From Amphirosellinia nigrospora (taxonomy: Eukaryota; Ascomycota; Sordariomycetes; Xylariales; Xylariaceae): a stretch of 64,000 nucleotides of DNA. A program made the translations under genes and the position numbers. Under the pieces are notes generated by a model. It saw nothing but the letters and a program-made list of their open reading frames with translations. It made no database searches and was not told the origin of the DNA. Location: the NCBI GenBank assembly GCA_004123355.1, contig SCHM01000002.1, positions 3,507,569 through 3,571,568 of the forward strand. The letters run 5' to 3'. This document shows, one piece after another, positions 51,168-62,671 of the stretch; within the stretch, counting starts at the first letter, position 1; each line of letters starts with the position of its first letter.

Positions 51168-52325
51168 TCATATTCCGTATCCCTTCCGCGACACGCGCAA
51201 TACCCCGAGTGACCATTGTACAGCGCTCCTCAGCATATCATCCCCACTCTCATTTAAAGTCGTACGGTCTACGTTTATGAGCTCGTCCACCACTGTTTCT
51301 GCCTTGCGTAACTCGCGAAGTAGAAGCGTCCGGCGCAAGTCATATTCATCATCGGTATCCAAATCGAGGACTCCAACCCGTATTCCCGTCGGGCTGACAC
51401 TGAATTTATCTGGAGTTGGCGGGCCTTCTGGGGATTGGCTAGCAGTAGCGGGTTGCGGGGAATTGTTCTTCTCCGCTGCCGCTACGCGGTACCAAAATAA
51501 CATCTTAGACAGGATCGATACATGGAGGAGAATGATATGGGGGCACAGAGCGCACGAGCACTTCATCAGCCTAGCACAGCCGTTGAGCGCGGCTTTGTTA
51601 GTGGTGAGCACCCGATCGAAGCTTGGCCTGAGGTTCAACCCTGCATACTGTATTTGTATTGGATTAATGGAACATGATGTCGCTCCCTCGTACATTTCTC
51701 CATGTTGCATTGAACGTAGAATGGATATAGCTTGAGCCTCGCAGTCGTGTGTGCTAGCGGTGTCGGATGCGGGGGATCGTCCTTCGATGGGAGTGCGTAT
51801 ATGATGACTTGGCTCCGAGGCGGGCACAATATCGGGTTCTAGGGGAGGGGGCGACAAATTGGCTATATCCCAACTAGGATATAAACCAACATCGAGTTCG
51901 GCATTGAAACTGTCCCCAGAAAACCACGAGGACGGTAATGTTGATGTTTCATCTACTTCCTGTTGTTCATAGCTCAACAGAGAACTCGGGTCCTGGCTAG
52001 CCATCAACGGTACTGACGAGGAGACCGGCATAGGATTAGAACTAGCCGGACAGGGCGAAGTGACAGCCGGTGCGATGGGACTTGCTGTTGCCGGCGTTTT
52101 ATCTCTTAGCATCGTGTCTGCCACCATCTTCATCTGCCCACCTGCTGCCATCTTGCGCCATAGCCGTCTTCCATGCCTGCGCGATTGACTGTACGAGCAT
52201 TGCAAGTTGAACTGGGTACACCGGCGGCAAGTCGGATGTTGTTTGTCGCAGCGCACTTTAGCTGACGAGCATGGGTCGCATGCTGTGCGAAAATGGACGC
52301 TCTGCGTCCGTCCGTCCCCTGGCAT
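51168..52325 (-). CDS. Zn2Cys6 transcription factor, AflR-like, intact
   Basis: Single-exon gene of 385 aa with no frame break. The N-terminal binuclear zinc cluster reads ACDPCSSAKVRCDKQHPTC then RRCTQFNLQC, giving the C-x2-C-x6-C-x6-C-x2-C-x6-C spacing of Gal4-type DNA-binding domains. It is followed by the basic linker SQSRRHGRRLWRK. The middle is Ser/Pro/Thr-rich. A C-terminal region with CAQAISILRSMQ-like and CSCALCPHIILLHVSILSKM segments resembles the AflR-type regulatory domain. It likely acts as a nuclear pathway activator, but no neighbouring PKS, NRPS or terpene gene gives a target. Confidence 0.88.
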   Translation of the reverse strand: MPGDGRTQSVHFRTACDPCSSAKVRCDKQHPTCRRCTQFNLQCSYSQSRRHGRRLWRKMAAGGQMKMVADTMLRDKTPATASPIAPAVTSPCPASSNPMPVSSSVPLMASQDPSSLLSYEQQEVDETSTLPSSWFSGDSFNAELDVGLYPSWDIANLSPPPLEPDIVPASEPSHHIRTPIEGRSPASDTASTHDCEAQAISILRSMQHGEMYEGATSCSINPIQIQYAGLNLRPSFDRVLTTNKAALNGCARLMKCSCALCPHIILLHVSILSKMLFWYRVAAAEKNNSPQPATASQSPEGPPTPDKFSVSPTGIRVGVLDLDTDDEYDLRRTLLLRELRKAETVVDELINVDRTTLNESGDDMLRSAVQWSLGVLRVSRKGYGI

Positions 52326-54120
52326 CCTTAGGACTGGCCTAATGAGTGACGTCGAGCTTTTTGCAGGGAAAGATCATGTAAAGAACGGATGGTAAGAAGA
52401 GCTGGGCAACCTCACCGCTACTACACCAGCCTTTTGGTGCGCTACGAGTTAGCTATCATCGCATGCCAAATTCTCCGGCCCTTTGGACATATCCGCCAAG
52501 TAACTAGGTACTCAAGGACGAGGGAAATAGGTCTGGATCTACACTCTTGCCTGAGATATGGTGTTGGGGATTTAATTTCGATTGCCTACCTGCCTTACCT
52601 AAGCCGTCGACGGTTCGGCTCAATCAGGCTCCGATGCCCAGGATCTTCTGTTCGGCCTTGGGCGGCGCATATCTCCGGAACCCTCGTTCCTCTAGTGAGG
52701 AAACAACATCACCCGTTAAAGCACACTTGGGTTCATGCGAAGCTATGTAACAGATAGACAGCACATTCTTTCTTGCGTGTTTTGGGGTGGCCTAGTGGCA
52801 ACTTGGGTGAAACGTCCCTTGCTATTCCACGCTCGTATGCCATGATTCTCAAATAATATGAGTAGAATGGTAGCATTATGGTAACAGTAGCTCGGTCGTC
52901 TTTGGGGAAGAGGGTATATTAATCCTTTTTTTTTTTTTTTTATTTTTATCGCTGTCTGGACGGGGAAGAGATACCTTCCCTACCCATGTATTTGCAAGCT
53001 TGTTCTTTATCCCTTGACTAAGATATGATACATCTACCTACCACCCAGAGGATTCCATTCAATTTACCTAATTGTGTACTGATCGTGGAGGGCATAGCCC
53101 GGAGATGAAAGCTGAGTGCTAGCATTCAACAAAGGCCGTGATTGGTTATTTGATTCCCGGAAGGGGAACTGCCCTCTGTAATCGCCGTGATTGGCTTAGG
53201 CAACAACCCATTGGGGTAGGTACCTGCTGCGTCAACAACTTGATTTTCCAGATAACGTGGTATTATTAGGCCATGAGAAAGAGACCGAAAGGCCTGGTCG
53301 CATAGACAATAATGGCCAAGCACTAAGGTCATTCTCGTTATGCCTCTTGATTCGGCTCCGCATGCAGGAGGACTCAGTGGGGAAGCTTCAGTTATCGTTT
53401 TCTCTCTTTCCTTTATTTTCATAACTGCTACTTAGGCCTTCACGTAGAGTAATATGACTACTAACATAACTTGGCGGGAATCACGAATCCGATCCGCACC
53501 ATCCTATAGCGCAAGGCTTTGGACACGAGAGAAAGAGTCACAGCTTTTCTTAAACTTAATATCGGAGGCTTTAGAATTTCCTGAACTCTTCGCCGGACGC
53601 GGCCCCAAGTCGCTAAGCTCTGATTATAACAGCTGTCCCTATCTTGCGTTTCTTTACTGAGTCCTCAACATTTCATATTAGTCAAAGGTGGCTTTAGTTT
53701 CAATTCATTATATAGAGCTTAGACCCCAAGAATTCTTTACACCTGCGGCGTGAGAGGCTATTTTCCAAGAGGATATAGACTAAACTAAACACGCGCATCC
53801 AAGAGTATTCATATTTACCTCTTGAGAAATAACTATGAAATAATAGTGTACCAAGCTTCCCGAAATCCTATGCTTGAGGTAAGCCCGTGATTGGCTTCGG
53901 CGACAGTGGGTTTTGCCAGTATGAAGCTAACCCGGGGGGCCGGGTACAAGAACCTTCGAAGCACGATGACTCCAAGGGGAAGGGATCAACTTTAGAACCA
54001 TCGTACATAAAAGTCGTCAAGCGACCTTCAAGTCATAACCAAAAGCTTCTATGTCGTATAGATTAGAAAGCTCATAGGTGTCTTCGACATTCATTCACGT
54101 TCCATCTTTTTTTATACAAA
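52326..54120. other. Intergenic with poly-T tract and CCAAT boxes
   Basis: A T17-like run lies near 52928. GTGATTGG (an inverted CCAAT box) recurs near 53138, 53187 and 53888, the last two as GTGATTGGCTTnGGC. The short frames here have no signature. Confidence 0.45.
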
Positions 54121-55231
54121 ATGCCGTCTTATCTTATCACTGGAGTTTCCAAAGGATTGGGCGTAAGTCGAAGCTCCATCTAGAACATTTCTTCACGAAA
54201 TTGAAAGTCTATCTAACTATGCATAAGTGTGGGAGTTCCTAAAGAAGATTTCCAGTGACCCATCTAATATCGTCATTGGTATTGTCCGCAATAAGCCCTA
54301 GTCGAGAAGAGGGTAGCCGAAGAACTAAACTCACGTCGCAATATCACTCTCTTGAAGGCCGATGTCACTAAATATGATGAGCTGAAGGTAACGAGAAGTT
54401 AATTCAGAATTAACTAGGATTGAAGAAGTTTGACAAGTTGATTTTTGGTTTGTTAGACTGCCGCCGCCGATGCTGCTGCTATCACGGGTGGAGGCCTCGA
54501 CTACTTATCGCCAACGCGGCCTATCTTACGGAAATGGATACTTACGACGGGATTGGAACTATGTTGGTTAAATATTCTATTGTTTTCTCTTTGCGTGTTC
54601 CCATATCATTATCTTTTGCGAGATTAGCTAACAAGCCGTGGAATTCAAACAGGCCAACGAGTGCAGGAGCTCTCGGACGAATTCCACAAGTCAATGGAGG
54701 CTAATGTCTTAGCTAATATCCACCTGTACAACTTATTCATGCCCCTTATATTGAAGGGACAGGTTAAAAAGGTCGTGGCGATCTCTAGCGGTATAGCTGA
54801 TGTTGACTGGATAAACGACTACGAAATCTCAGCCCTTGCCGTCAATGCCATGAGCAAGGCAGCTTTGAACGTAGTTACGGCCAAGTTCAACGCCCAATAC
54901 AAGAGCGAGGGCGTACTTTTCCTGAGTGTTTGCCCGGGATTTGTGGATACAGGTCACTTCGTTGAACGTATGGTCAACCCACGCCCCTTTGAATTACTTT
55001 TGAGTGGCAAGGTACCTGGCTTACCAACACTTTCCTACAGCAACACCCGACCAGAAAGATAGGATGGATGTAATGATGGAGAGTTATTTCCGATACTCGC
55101 CTGGTTTTAAGGGACCTATCACGCCTACGGAATCCATCGACGCAGTCCTGTCAATCGTAGAGAATGCCAGCATTGAGAAAGGGGATGGCGGTCGTTTCTT
55201 GTCACACTTCGGCAATAAGAAATGGCTCTAA
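54121..55231 (+). CDS. Short-chain dehydrogenase, catalytic Tyr replaced, frame breaks
   Basis: Classical SDR with Rossmann fold, an NAD(P)-dependent oxidoreductase of unknown substrate. Start MPSYLITGVSKGLG, with a TGxxxGxG-type nucleotide loop. Approximate exons: 54121-54162, 54228-54387, 54457 to about 54560, 54653-55011 and 55041-55231. Readable: SSDPSNIVIGIVRNK, ITLLKADVTKYDELK, KKVVAISSGIADVDW, FLSVCPGFVDTGHF, GGRFLSHFGNKKWL. The usual catalytic YxxxK reads NAMSK, so Tyr is replaced by Asn while Lys is kept. One-base corrections are needed near 54228, 54297, 54512, 54662 and 55012 (the last as GG to GGG at a donor site). Corrected length is about 285 aa. Confidence 0.82.
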
Positions 55232-56556
55232 ATCAGGGTATCCGAGTGTGACCTTTTTACGTGGCCTTAGCTATTAGTAGACCCCGACAGCAAAATAAGG
55301 AAAATATTGCGAAGCTTTGAGGGTATATAAAGGATTGATTAGAGGGAGGTGCCCCCAGTTCCATCGGAGATTATTATAATCTTCACACCCTCCCAATCCC
55401 TTCAATAGAAGCCCTTATTACGTCACTGGGCTCATCAAGACATGCATGTCATCTCACACACCAAAGCAAATTCGTCAATAGACTTTTTATTTTCAGATAG
55501 TAACGACAAGTTCTTGCATTCCTTGTTGCTTGGAGCTGGTATCATTGCTCTCTCGTCCGTGTACAACATAAAACATAGACGGCCACTAGAGATAATAAAA
55601 AATCTCGTAAGTGAAAGAATATAGGTGCCATCCGTCATAGAGATAAGCCAAAAAGTGACAAGTCATAGGGCCACTAGCCACCCGGAGTCCTGGATGGCCA
55701 ATAGTCTTCAACCCCTGTAGAAATCCGAGACATACAGAGTGATAGAGAGAGATGAGTATTGGTCAAAATAGTCCCGTGTAGTACAAACCCTCTCAAGGAG
55801 CTTGTGACCAGACTGCCTACGGGGCCCACGAAATAAGGGGACTCCAGACGAAGTCGTTTTGTAGAGAGAAGTAGTAAAATCAGAGACCCTAGAGCCATCG
55901 AAGAGATTATGGGCTGAATAAAACACTTGATCTCTTTCCCTTCCTCTTAACAGCAAGGACAAGCCTGTCATTAAACCAGTGGTGGGTGTTTTCTGCGTAT
56001 TTATCGATTCTCCCTTGCTCTCTGCGACCTGCATTGTCTTGTGTATCCCGCAACAAATCATTTCTGTCACACCTAATCCTGGGGAATGACGGCCACTGTT
56101 GTCCGGAAAGGTCGAGACTATTGTTCTGCCCACCGGTTATTGTCACCTATTCAAGTCTCACTCGACACATGAAACTTGTATAGTATCCCATGCAGTGTCG
56201 ATTCCGGTCAACACCCTGCCAGATTTTGTTGTCATGAGGTGTATTCCGTGTATCGTCAAGTCATAGGCTCTTGCCTCGAGGTACACATTGTACAATAAGC
56301 CGAAACACTCTCCCCTGGCCCGATCAAGAAAATGAGTATCGCAAATGGTTGCACACATGTATAAATGCCGAAGCCACAACAAACCTGCTTCTACTTTGCA
56401 ACCGAGACATTCATACAAGTCGTTGTGTTTCTGTCACCCGCCTATGATCCCAAAAATCGCAGACTTCTCTTCTGGGCCCCAAAATTAGCTAGCACGTCGT
56501 GAAAAGAAGCAGCTCCTCGAATTCTATAACTACTTGTTCAATCTCAAGTAGACGTT
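55232..56556. other. Intergenic, no gene recognised
   Basis: Overlapping short frames on both strands up to 141 codons without signatures; treated as chance. Confidence 0.45.
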
Positions 56557-56980
56557 ATGAAGGTATGTACAAGACAACTTGAATGTTACCGACACAGTAA
56601 TTTACAAAGGCCGCTCGCAGTTCATCATCCGGTTCGCAATTTTTGGGTTAATGGTAATAGGCACCACCCCCGCGGACGGCGGGATGGTCGCTCGGGGTAC
56701 TGACTACTACGTAACCTGCGGCTCGACGCTACTCACGAACTACTGTATCGAGAAACATAATACGTGGTGTTCTTACGACGGGCGGCTGCATACCGATAAC
56801 CGGAAAGAGTGCGATCGGTCGGCTTGTGGTTGTATGGGTCGTCAGTACGTTTCATCTCTACTTTTATATTTACTATGCTACCTTAGATGACACTCACCAT
56901 TCGAAACAGACCTCCCCGTAAGATCTGGGCCCTACAGCCGTGTATACCAGAACTTGTCAAATAGGCGATATAGAGAATGA
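56557..56980 (+). CDS. Small cysteine-rich secreted protein, three exons
   Basis: Exons 56557-56562, 56610-56837 and 56910-56980, with GT-AG introns of 47 and 72 nt. With one added G at the end of exon 1 (AAGG to AAGGG) the frame joins and gives about 101 aa: MKGRSQFIIRFAIFGLMVIG is a signal-peptide-like start, followed by six cysteines spaced C-8-C-7-C-13-C-4-C-1-C (from VTCGSTLLTNYC to SACGC). After the last cysteine the tail is MDLPVRSGPYSRVY and basic. Size, secretion signal and cysteine content fit an effector-like or antimicrobial-type protein, but I recognise no family. Without the correction the frame lacks a clean start. Confidence 0.55.
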
Positions 56981-57773
56981 TGATGTTCCTAAACGAGAAG
57001 GGTTAAAATTCGCTGTTCTGGTTCTGAGATTCGTTCAACCTGCTTACCGTAGGGGTTTCGCACCTAAGATACTCCGTGATAAAGAGAATCATCTACGTCC
57101 GAGCTATATTGACGAAAAAATATCAGGATTTCCTTCGCTGTCTAAGTTGGATCGCGCCACCGAAGACTAGAAGTAGTCGTATCTAGGAATTGGGATCTTG
57201 AATTAAAGCAATCAGGTACTCATAGGCCGTGTATGGTATGGGATGAATATAGGACGTCGCATCCGGGCGAAAGCAGGAAATGCAAGAGATACAAAACTAG
57301 TTCGTCTCTTAGCATTGTAAAACCTTGGAAGTTAGTTGAGAAGACGAATGATGTTGTTTTATTGTATTATATATATATATATACGGCGTATCTGTATGTG
57401 CCCAGGTTGGTGGCAGTGCTGGCATGGCGCTAGAGATGTCTAAAATACGGAAACTTCCGTATAGGGACTTTAAGTGGCCAAGCCGGGCCCTAGGCCGCTT
57501 AGCGGGACGAGTGGCTGGAATGGCACCTCAGCTCTGCGCTGCTAACACGGTGATCCCGAATGACGTAAAGTAGCATCAATTCAACGAACGTCAATCATAC
57601 CATGGCGGCGATAGAGTAGATAGTGAAGACCGTAAGCTCTTGGAGCTTATAAGGACTGGGCGTCTCCCTTTCGAATCTCGATGCCTTGATCACATCCGAT
57701 TATCGTAATATTCGAAAGTTCCCTACCGGCCTAAGCACACGTAGGAACAAGCCAAGTCGCTGACATTCGAAAG
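56981..57773. other. Intergenic, upstream of the PPPY-protein gene
   Basis: Contains a (TA)n tract near 57367 and the palindrome listed separately. No gene was recognised. Confidence 0.45.
57445..57462. promoter_or_regulatory. CGG-N6-CCG palindrome
   Basis: ATACGGAA and TTCCGTAT form a perfect 8-bp inverted repeat around AC, giving CGG-N6-CCG. This is the geometry bound by some dimeric Zn2Cys6 factors. It lies about 310 bp upstream of the gene at 57774. The assignment is inference only. Confidence 0.3.
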
Positions 57774-58715
57774 ATGGCAGACTCAAAGGAGGCAGAGGCA
57801 GCCGCATATACAGCCGACATGGATGGGATCCCACCACCGCCATATCAAGAAACGGACCGCACAAATTCCTATCCACCGTCAGAGCCGGCTCCGTCGTACG
57901 ATGTTGGTGAATCTAGCTCGGGGACTGGGTTCGTATCCAGCGGGGGGCTCAAGTTTCCGACGACCCTCAACGCTTATTTGCAAATGGCCTTCACAAAGAC
58001 GTTTCATCTTGGAGAGAAGAAAGAAGCGCCATCCTTTGCGGTGCGAATGCATTCAGGATTCACCAAAAATCCCGAGCTAGTGCTATACAACGGGCCGAGC
58101 GAAAAGGACCCCATCTTGGCGACAGCGAATCAAGAGTCACTGTGGAAGTCGAGAACCACGCTCATAACGGTCCCTGCACGTGAAAGCGTGTCTCACGACG
58201 ACGAGAGCCAAAGTGTCAAGATGCCTTGCCACCGGAGCTTAAAGCACACGACTTACACGTTCACAGCCAATGTTGGCATCGGCAAGGAGACGTGCCGCGA
58301 GGAGTTCGAATGGCGGTCGAGTCACGGCAGCGAGGTCAAGGAACTCGCCGGTTACAAATGGGGATGGAAGCTTGTGCGCCTATCTAGTGAGCCGGTCGGC
58401 AGCGGCGGGGATCGGACAACACGCGCGTCGGGTTCGACAAGCGATGGCCTCGAGATTGTCGCTGTCTGGGCGCATAATAATAGCATGTCCATGACTAAAG
58501 CCTTCAAATTCCAATTCATGGGCAGCGCTTTGAACGGGATGCTGGGTGAAAGAGGGGCGGCATTGGCCCTCATCTCAGCGCTGAGGATATGGTCGCTGGA
58601 GCTCAATACTGCGGCGGCTTCTTCATCGGTGCATAGGAGGCGTTGGCGGCGGCGGCAGCAGGTTGGTAAAAGAAAGGAAAGACTCCAGATTAAACAAACC
58701 GTCTGTGGGATCTGA
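57774..58715 (+). CDS. Conserved ascomycete protein with PPPY motif, intact
   Basis: A single-exon frame of 313 aa. Start MADSKEAEAAAYTADMDG. The N-terminus carries IPPPPYQETD, a PPxY motif that in other proteins recruits WW-domain ubiquitin ligases such as Rsp5. The central part (from LKFPTTLNAYLQMAFTKTFH to EEFEWRSSHGSEVKELAGYK and GWKLVRL) resembles a family seen in many Pezizomycotina with a tubby-like or LURP-like beta-rich fold; I cannot name its function. The last part ends in a basic tail RRRWRRRQQVGKRKER. No transmembrane segment or signal peptide was seen. Confidence 0.8.
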   Translation: MADSKEAEAAAYTADMDGIPPPPYQETDRTNSYPPSEPAPSYDVGESSSGTGFVSSGGLKFPTTLNAYLQMAFTKTFHLGEKKEAPSFAVRMHSGFTKNPELVLYNGPSEKDPILATANQESLWKSRTTLITVPARESVSHDDESQSVKMPCHRSLKHTTYTFTANVGIGKETCREEFEWRSSHGSEVKELAGYKWGWKLVRLSSEPVGSGGDRTTRASGSTSDGLEIVAVWAHNNSMSMTKAFKFQFMGSALNGMLGERGAALALISALRIWSLELNTAAASSSVHRRRWRRRQQVGKRKERLQIKQTVCGI

Positions 58716-59161
58716 AATCTGCTGCAGCCGAATAACGTTGTAATCAAAATTTTGTTAAACCTTCTTATGCCTAGATAGAGGGAGAGTGTGAATACATGTT
58801 AATTGCCTACTTAGGCAACACGCGACGTGGCAACGGTAGCTCTCCATACTCTGCTTCACGCTTGACATACCATTATTCACTGCCAACCTACCTAAGCTAA
58901 CATTCAGAGGTATCTATATACCTCCATGTCATAACACTGTCAACTGCTCTTCTTTTCTTAGTTGCAGATCTGGCTTTCTCCGATCTCTCTTGTTAATCCG
59001 CGGTCTTGTCTTCCGAACTCGAGAGTTCCTCTTTTCCTAGTTGTAGGTTACTGGCTTCTTCCTATTCTCTCGTTAATACTCAACTCTATTCTGATGAACG
59101 GCTCTATGTTTGACGATAGCACCTCACTGGACGCCTTGCAGCACTACCTACACCAGATAAA
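58716..59161. other. Intergenic, no gene recognised
   Basis: 5' region of the next gene. An alternative upstream start, MNGSMFDDSTSLDALQHYLH, is present near 59096 but is out of phase with the 59162 frame. Confidence 0.4.
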
Positions 59162-61251
59162 ATGGAGGAGCACGTATTACAATCTAGCTTCGTCCTAGGT
59201 ATGCAATGCGAACTTGCTAGCAAGTATCGCACCTACGGACCCAAGCTCAAGCTAATATGGCATGGCATGTCAAATGATCAGCGTGGCAATCTTAAGACAG
59301 TTGAGACACCTGGATGGACCGCTTTCCCGTCGTCTCGAAATACCCAAGGGGTACACCTCTCTAACTTTCCACCCGAGTGGCAACCCGCCGCTGGATCGGA
59401 CTTGTTTCTACGCATCCTAGACCACAGGGCCACCAAGCTCCTAGAAGAACAATGTCACTCCGGATTGACAACCGCCTAGGGGATATTCAGGTGATCGAAG
59501 AGTTGATTCTTGCGCGAAAGCTCCAACGCGACGAGTCTTTCCCAGGTTACATTATGACCTTGATCAAGGGCCAGTATGGCTGCCGGCTCAAACTCACCGG
59601 TGAAAAGACGGTGGGCATGCTCATGGCAGCTTCGCTCCCACGTGAAGCCGAATGCCATGTTCCTAACGGCCTAAGTGTACACGTACTCACAAGGCAGACT
59701 TACCTCGTACGATCCCTTCTTGGGACGGTGGATGGCTTCGTCTTTTATGGAGTGGCTATCGCCATTCACCACTTTACTACCAAGCGCTCGCTTCCTAATC
59801 TCGATGTTGGTCGTGCACAAAGATTCATCTTACGCCAAAAAGTTCTCTATCACCATAGCCTATTCTTGATGCGCATAGAGCCCACTACCCTCTACAATTT
59901 CGTGAATTTTTGGTACATCGGCAGGCCTGAGTTAGTCGAAGATGAGAAAGGCGGTATACTGCCCAGCTATTCCCACACAACAGCCAACGATGCATTCTTT
60001 GACCTGATGCACGATACTGTCAAAGAAGACGCTGTCTGGACCTACATGAGTCAACTATTGTCATTTCTTAAGGCATCTTCAAATCAAGGTCATCGACGTA
60101 TAACTCTACATGAAGTCTCCAGCGTGTCCCATCTTGCCTATCGGCTTTCACAGATCGCGCTCAAGCATAAGATATCGTCAACCGAGGGGCGCCGGTGGTT
60201 GCAGCGGCGGCAGAATTCGTATGAAAATGGCAATGCGCGTGTTGTCCTGAAGGGTACACCAGATTCCTTAGCCCGAGGAGACCCGCAGCTTCGCTGTTTG
60301 TTACACCTATGCCAAGCCGAAACCACGCCTTTCAAGGCGGTAGATTGGCTAAAGACATTCAAAGAGTTAGATAGCAAGAACTGTTCACTCGAGAAGGGAC
60401 TACGCACAATGGTGGCCGAGTCTGTCGTCTGTCTTTCGCTCGTCGTGAGCGTCATCCATTCGGTCTCGCAAGCAGTCTCCTTGCCCGCCACGAGCCGAAA
60501 TAAAGGACAGCTGTTCGTGGCCGGAGTCGCGGAGCTGGAGATGAAGATGAAAGAAATCAGGCCCCGGCTTAACGTCTCTAATGTTGTTCTTCCCTGGGCA
60601 GGCTCCGCGAGCCGGGCGTGGCGGAGGCTGCACATAACGCGTTCGACACATTTATTATCGACAATTTGGGGGATAAGTTAGCATCAATCTACCACAATCC
60701 GGTTGACGACTCCGTGGCGAACCTTCGGGACCACTTGGAGGCGCAGGCCCAGGACGACGACGCCGAAAACGCCGCGAAGATCCCGAGAGCGAATACATAC
60801 CATTTCCTCCGGAGCCACCGAAGCTGCGCGAAGTTCATAAGTGCGAAAAACGACAGAAAGAGAAAAGCGACCAGCCAACTCCCTAGCCGACTTCCTGGCC
60901 GATCTAGGGGTCAGCGATTCCACGACGCCGCCTCCAGAGCTACCCCTGCAAGGGTTCACGGTGAAGCCTGCAACGGCAGAGGTCTTCGCGACATTGTTCA
61001 ATAAGGCAGAGTCTCGTGGTTCTATTCCATGGGTCAACTTCGAGGCAGCGCTGGCAGAGCTGGAATTCTCCGTGATACCTAAATTCGGCTCTGCGTACAC
61101 CTTTGTCCGGCCGAAGAGTATGGCTATTCAGAAGCCACTTACGTTACATCGCCCACATCAGCCACGTATCGAGGGAGCCATGCTACTCTCCTTTAGGAGT
61201 CGCTTGAACAGAATGTATGGCTGGGGCGAGGACACGTTTCAGTTAGCCTAA
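59162..61251 (+). CDS. ipa-like protein of unknown function, several frame breaks
   Basis: A large uncharacterised family of Pezizomycotina (often called ipa protein in automatic annotation). The start at 59162 is MEEHVLQSSFVLGMQCELAS. Recognisable segments: KLKLIWHGMSNDQRGNLK, AAHNAFDTFIIDNLGDKLAS, RKTTEREKRPANSLADFLAD, and the conserved tail VFATLFNKAESRGSIPWVNF with LTLHRPHQPRIEG and RLNRMYGWGEDTF. Frame changes are needed near 59451 (AA to AAA), near 60612 (GCGAG to GCGGAG), near 60790 and near 60851 (AAGTG to AAGGTG). No domain of known biochemistry was seen. Length corrected is about 697 aa. Confidence 0.72.
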
Positions 61252-62671
61252 ATGGCCGTGGCGACATGAAGAACTTTGGGAGGGATTTCCTCGTGGTGGG
61301 AGCAGCTCACCGACTTATCGGTGACAAATCTGCTAATTGTAGAAAAGAGTTACACCGAGTAGCGGGCGGAGCATTTGAACCAAACCATGTACTGAGTCCA
61401 TAAAGTATGCTAGAATATTCAAGTTGGGGGATGTGTTGGAACTAGCAGGACTCGTGTTAGGATAGTAAAAAGACGACTTCAGTGGATGGGTTAATTGTAT
61501 AAATGGACTATCCAAAAAATCAAAGAAAAAATGGTTTAATATGCTACGTTCCCACGGGAGTGACCGTATAAGTCGCCGGAGTTCTCTCGTTATGAAACTT
61601 ATGCATCCGTAGCTCCCTCTGGAAAATATATCCTAGCATAGCACAGCCCGTTCGATCATTTGCCATGTAATCAGTTAGGACGCCTAGGCACGGCGTCATA
61701 TATTTCACCCCTTAAAGTTACCGCAGCATTAGTATTAGCTAATAACCATTGTACTTTGGTAATGCTGGGTGTAATAAGGGCTGGCATAGATGGCTTAGAA
61801 GATGATAAACCTAGCTAATAAACGACCATGGTGCTAAGGGTACCATGAAGATTTATCTTTTCTACATAACTTGTCTGGGTGCTCAGTATCGGCCTTCAAT
61901 CAAGGTCCGAGAAACAAAACTGGGAGGCCTGTGCATCCATCATTCTTCACTGGCTAGCTAATGCCAGCCAAACCGTTGAAACCCCCCCGGGAATGTAAGA
62001 GAATTGCAGAAATTCCATAAGAGATAACTCTAGCACATATATCTTATCTCTAGTTCATAGTTTTACATGAGATATCTAGCCTGCAACGAAGTCTCTCGAG
62101 GAATACGATCTTCCTTCTTCAGAGCAAGAGCCCACGATGCCACTATAATAGACGCTATGATGTGTTAATAGTATGTCGATTTAAGATGGAGATACAGTCG
62201 GCTTCTCAATTACATGGGAATACTGGAATGCTACTGAAGGAGTGAGACTTGGGGCTTGACTGATCCTATTTACTCGCCCTTATCCCAACACAATCACCTC
62301 TCAATGGCTTACCCCAGTTAGGCCTCGAAGCTACGCCGTCAACGATCTCTCTGACTTTGTCAAACCTCGTTCAAGACGGGATTGTTTAGGTGACCGGCGG
62401 CTGATTTCGGCCAGTACAAATTCACAGTTGACAAGGGGGGCAGTGTTCACAGAGAATATGTTACGTCGGGACATATAACTAACACTTAGCTATGAGGTGT
62501 CTGAGGTTGCAGAAGTAGCGTAATGTGGCGAAGAAACGCATTTTATATGTTGTAGACAGACGCAAGCGTTGTACTCTATTATAGCTAGATGTGGCGTGAT
62601 GATATCAAAGATTATTTGCCCTTTTCGGCCGATTGCTATATACTATCTTGAAGATAAACACAATTCAAACG
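61252..62671. other. Intergenic, no gene recognised
   Basis: Convergent region with only short frames; nothing recognised. Confidence 0.45.

Noticed and set aside
55708-56133. 141-codon minus frame
   Set aside because: No similarity or domain, overlaps other short frames; chance.
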